A DNA stretch of 64,000 nucleotides from Lagopus muta (lineage: Eukaryota > Chordata > Aves > Galliformes > Phasianidae): NCBI RefSeq assembly GCF_023343835.1, contig NC_064449.1:3819778-3883777 (forward strand), in the 5' to 3' direction. The position numbers and the translations under genes were made by a program. Each line of letters opens with the position of its first letter. Position 1 is the first letter of the stretch. The notes under the pieces were generated by a model. That model was not told the origin of the DNA. It worked only from the letters and a program-made list of their open reading frames with translations, and searched no databases. Below, one piece after another: positions 59,776-64,000 of the stretch.

Positions 59776-62700
59776 GCCCTGCCTGTTGTGGAAAGAGGAT
59801 AAAACAATGGGGTGGCTTTAATGCAGAAGCCACCCGTTAGCAAAATTCTCTCTGGGTCTTGATAGTCCTTTGAATGAGATACCATAAGATGCTTTATTTC
59901 TCAGAGCTCATGAGACAGCGCATCGCTGCTGTGATGTAGTTGGCAGTGCTGCACATCTGTACAGCTGAACGGAGCCTGGGCATGCCTTTCCCTGCTGCTG
60001 GAGATACGTGTTATCTGCAGCAATACCTCTGTTACAGTGAAAAGCATTTCCCTTTGCTCTCAGATGTTGGCACCGCTGCCTGCCAAAGAGATGATACAGA
60101 TCAGATGAATGTTACTACACCTGTATAGGTGTGGGCACTGTCAGCGTTTTAAGCAGTTGAAGAATGTGGTTATTATGACTGATGTAAGATGGCAGCTCCG
60201 GTCAGCAGAACTGCTGTGGAGTGCTGGGAACGAATCCTCACCAAACTGCATCTGGAAAAGGCTTTGCAGCTGAAGCAGAATCAAAGTTTTTTCTCTTGCA
60301 CTTCATTTAATGAATTTCATCTCCAGATTTGGCACAGTTGCTCTCTGGAGGGCCATTGCATTTTCTAGGTCATTTCCCAGATGAAATAACTTATTACTTC
60401 TCCATAAACTTACTTTAGGTGATTCAAAGTTTGATATGTGAAACCTAGCAAATTAGAAGTACACCTTTTTAAGAGACATGAAGTCCAGCGGCTGAAGTAC
60501 AGTATATCCCAGCCTGCCAGCAGCTCTGCTTCACACCACCTGGATGCTGAATCTGCATGAAACACATCAGAGGAGCTCATTGCATTGGAGTGAGAAGTTG
60601 CAAGCAGTGCCTGCCGGTCTCAGTGCTTCCATCAGCACACACAGGCTGGAGGCACTGCTGTGCAGCAGAGGAAGAAATCAAGTGAACCTGAACCCCAGTG
60701 GCAGCTGGCCTCCTGCCTGCGGTGCTGGGTGGAGCTGGTCTTCCATGGACAGTGCCGTGGAGTTCTGTGTGCTGTGCTCACACGTTTGAGTTGTTCCCTT
60801 TGCGTATTACCTTGTTGCTGTTTCCTAGATGTGATTTACATCCTCATTGTGATCTGCATTCCCTGTCCTGCCATATGTAGTGAGCTCTGGATGTGTTCAT
60901 GTTCTTCTTCTGTGGAGCTGTAATTAGAAATGCTCTGAGCATGTGACTGACCTTCCCTGAACTGAATGTACTGTACCTGCTGTTGTCATTCCTCCTCCTC
61001 AACATGGCGTGCCCTACCAAAGAGAGGAGCTTGTCCTAGATAGAAAACAGCTGTTTTTATCTTAAAATGCATATAAGAGCCCAAAGAACAGTATTTATGT
61101 TAACAGGTCCCAGAAAAGCGATGGAAATCTGGTTGTGTTTTCAAACTGTAGTTCCTTAGCTGCTGTAGAGGCAAGGATGCTTTCCCAATGGGCAGGCAGA
61201 CTTGTTTCCCAGCGCTGCTGCTGAGGTCAGACCAAGTGTTACCTACCAGCCTTCTTGGTTGGAAGTGTGGCATGGAAGTGGCAGCAGTGAGGTTCTGTGT
61301 GGCAGCTGCCCATGAATAGCTTCTCTGAAGTAATCCTCTACAGTACGAAAGATGATTAATGACGTGAGGTGCTGTTCTCCCTGCTTTCACGTGCCATGAC
61401 AGCTACAAGCTGGCGTTACTGAATGGGCTCACCTGAGGCCCACAGTGGACAAACATCAGGAGAGACAACTTCAAGGCCCATCTTTTCAGGAAGCTTCTTG
61501 TTCTGGGTGCTGGGCTCAACTTGCTTAGGGCCTCGTTTTCAGAAGAAATGAGCACTTACAGAAGCTTGAGTAGGGCGCCTGGAATAAGGGTCCGCTTTTG
61601 GAAATGTTGGCAAAGGTGTTTTATCTCTGTGCTTCGTTAGTCTGATCCCCAAAGTCTTTCATCCTATGTTCTGCAGTGAAAGGTCACTGTTTCAGATCAA
61701 CCATTTTCAGTGGGATTTAATCCAGTTCTGAGTAAGGCTAATCCTCTTTGGTGTAGTTTGAAGAGCAGTAAAAATTAATTTGTCAAGAAAAATCTGGGCA
61801 TATTTCTTAAATGTTTGCTGGTACTGAGTCCATAATTGGGTAGCCCTGAATGAGATGTTTTGGGGGTAGTTCCAGAAGTGCTAGACATGGAAATTCTGAC
61901 TTTATCCATAGGTTGCAAATGCTCAGCACCTCTGAAAAGCCCTGAGGTGGAGTAGGGTTGTTGGGGCTTCTTCATGAGGATGTGTGCGTGTTTGTGACCT
62001 TCAGTATTCACTTAGCATAGACGTCTTTTATACATAGAGGCTTTTAGCAATAGGATGCTCAGGTGTGAGTTCCTGATAAGCAAGCTTTTTTATTTTTTCC
62101 TATTTATGCTTGTAAATTCTGGTTGTATCCCTTTGATTACATAAAGAATGAAAACACATTCTTGTATCTGGACCAAGCATTGTGGTTTGAAGCAGCTCTT
62201 GAAGGGTTAAAGCTGCTTTCAATTAGGTGCTGTGTTCTTGCCACTGAGAGAAACCCCCACAACTGAGCATGCTTCACGGCCTCCTGTGCATATCCCTGAA
62301 TCATTCTGGCACCTAAAAACACTGCCATAATCTTTTATTCAGACATAGCACTCATTCTTCACTGGACTCCAAAATGAGCAAGTGCTCCAAAACAGCACAT
62401 TTTGCAGAGAGCTCTGAGGATCAGCTCCTGTCTGCATGGGATTTTGAACATGCAAAAGGCTGCTGTGATCCCCAGTGGGGTTGGTATACGTGTCTGCTCC
62501 CCTGAGGGAGGAAGGGCTTCACAGATGTTGTGCAAATCACTGCCCTTTTCTCTATCAATCTCCTGTTGGTGCAGATGTGCACTATGCACAGCTCACAGCG
62601 TGAGCCCTGCTGCTTTTGAGCAGCACTCCGCCGCTGCCATCTTCCTCTCTTCACTCTAGCTTTTACCTTTGAGTTACGAGGGAGGTTCTGTGAGAGTGAT

Positions 62701-63912
62701 TGAAGATTAATAAAACTTGAAATATGGCAAGTAGTAGAATATTTTCACGCACACTGTGACAGCCTAAAGAGTTCTGTTGCTTGTTAAACTCTGCTGTACG
62801 GTTTGGCCAGAAATATATCACTGAAATTACAGTCCCTTGAGGTTTGGGAAAGAATCATCACACTTCAGCTACACCCACTCCTATCTTCTGCTCTGATCTT
62901 GTCATTGGTTACAGCACCTTCCCTCCCTGATGTGCACTTATCTCACTTTGTTGTGGGGATGTGCTGCCAGGATTGTGCCCCACAGTTGCAGCATTTCCAG
63001 TATCAGATGCCCACAGACTCCCCACCTCTTTGTCTCCCCGCCCATCTCTATTTCCTGCCATGTGGTTCAGATGCTGGTTAACCTGCACTGCTCACTCCTT
63101 GCTTCTGTTCTGTTTTTCACTGCTTTGTCCCCAAGCCTGTATCACTTAGCAGCTCCCTATGTAAAACACTTCCATGCTGCAGCTCCAGGAATGAGGCAGA
63201 TGGTAGCAGGGATGTTACCTTGCCTTGGTGCTGTGAGTCTCAGGAGCAGTGCTGCAGGTGTGTGTGCTGCCAGAGCAACCAAACAGGTTGCCCAGGAGGC
63301 TGGGCAGGCTCCAGTATGCCGTGTGGCCGTTTCCCCGTTGCTTTTCCTTGTTGTCAGTGTGCCCTGTGGCTTGTGCCCTCAGCTGAACATCAGCATTGGG
63401 CTGCTCCGTGTGGCTGCCGCGCTGTCCCCAGCGCCTCACACAGCGAGCTGGCTCGGCCTTCCAGCAGGGAGCTATTTGTGGAGCAGCAGGGCTGGCCAGC
63501 ACACTTAGATGTGCCTATGGAGCAGAGCCACTGCCTGAGATCATGGGGCAATTATCAGAACCATGAGTTTCTCCATCTACAGATTCTCTCTGGGTGTGGT
63601 CACTGTGCCAGCAGCTCTAAATCCTGCCTTGTGAGCTCTGCTGGGAACGTGGAGCTCTAGGACATGAGGGCTGATGCCTGGCATCTGAACTTTAGCAGGA
63701 GGACAAGTTAGGTGCTTTGACAGCATGTTCAGCACTCCAGTAAAAGATCTGCTGACCTCTCCTTTCCTCTCTTCTCCTTTCCTTTCCCAGCTTACAATTA
63801 CTGTAGCAGATTAAGACTGCACAAGTTCTGATTTTTTTTCTCCTTGTTCCTTATGGATTCTGGGAGCTGCACTGCTGTTGTAGCTGAAGGTTGGAGCACT
63901 AGATACTGTATA
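59776..63912. other. Intergenic, nothing firmly recognised
   Basis: Unique sequence with moderate GC. Longer open frames such as 62930-63508 lack splice context and family resemblance. No repeats, tRNA or other RNA gene were seen apart from the short open frame at 60189. Confidence 0.5.
60189..60368 (+). CDS. Short open frame downstream of the orphan CpG island
   Basis: ATG in the context GTAAGATGG (60189) opens 59 codons, MAAPVSRTAVECWERILTKL then HLEKALQLKQNQSFF, to TAG at 60366-60368. The first ~33 residues look helical and coding-like; the remainder does not. I do not recognise it. It might be a first coding exon from the 59.5-kb promoter, or chance. Confidence 0.2.
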   Translation: MAAPVSRTAVECWERILTKLHLEKALQLKQNQSFFSCTSFNEFHLQIWHSCSLEGHCIF

Positions 63913-64000
63913 TGAGGGCTGCTCCAAAAGTAATGCCTTCTATTTTATCATGTTGGCCCACTGGTGGTACAGCAGTAGAAGTTGAACCTCCCCATCTCCC
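63913..64000 (+). mobile_element. Mariner DNA transposon terminus, Galluhop type (cut by window)
   Basis: Starting after a TATA context that could supply the TA target site, the text 'gagggctgctccaaaagtaa', 'tgccttctattttatcatgt', 'tggcccactggtggtacagc' reads as the terminal repeat and inner flank of the Galluhop/Mariner1 family known from galliform genomes. A short internal deletion relative to the consensus is likely after 'ttggccca'. The rest lies beyond the window. Confidence 0.8.

Noticed and set aside
62930..63660. Overlapping open frames of 192 and 146 codons near the right end
   Set aside because: They overlap in different frames, are Cys/Ser/Leu-rich without domain resemblance, and lack splice or promoter context.
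48231..64000. Search for YWHAH (14-3-3 eta), the expected next gene
   Set aside because: No frame shows the 14-3-3 N-terminal or other family motifs, so the gene must lie further right or elsewhere.

Overview
This is vertebrate nuclear DNA, most likely from a galliform bird and probably chicken. The reasons are CR1 retrotransposon tails with ATTCTATG-type ends, a Galluhop-type mariner terminus at the right edge, compact introns and very CpG-rich promoters, as on avian microchromosomes. The gene order PRR14L(-) / DEPDC5(+) is the conserved amniote order (human 22q12). I would expect chicken chromosome 15, but that assignment is inference.

Layout. Positions 1-6.1 kb hold the 5' half of PRR14L on the minus strand: part of the giant exon, a 58-nt exon, the start-codon exon and a probable untranslated first exon. 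About 5.65-6.56 kb is a CpG-island bidirectional promoter shared with DEPDC5; it carries ETS sites and a perfect TCACGTGA palindrome. From 6.2 to 48.2 kb lies the whole of DEPDC5 on the plus strand. I placed 42 coding exons. Their lengths add up to 4806 nt (1601 residues plus stop), every junction is in phase, and the result matches the human protein in order and length. DEPDC5 is the Rag-contacting subunit of GATOR1, the amino-acid-sensing brake on mTORC1.

From 48.7 to 54.8 kb, after a CR1 copy, there is a plus-strand locus that I identify as a homologue of ANHX (anomalous homeobox). A homeodomain split over two phase-compatible exons is clear. Three further exon-like segments and a terminal segment keep phase, giving 222 open codons. 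The SIX-like N-terminal half is broken by frame changes, and the near-invariant helix-3 tryptophan is leucine. It is either a decaying gene or a diverged bird form. In human, ANHX lies on 12q24.33 rather than beside DEPDC5, so this linkage is worth checking.

From 54.8 to 64 kb I recognise no protein gene. It contains an orphan CpG island (59.34-59.78 kb) with a striking duplicated CCAAT/X-box module, whose X-to-Y spacing equals that of MHC class II promoters as I remember them. A mariner terminal repeat lies at the edge. The neighbour expected in mammals, YWHAH, is not in the window.
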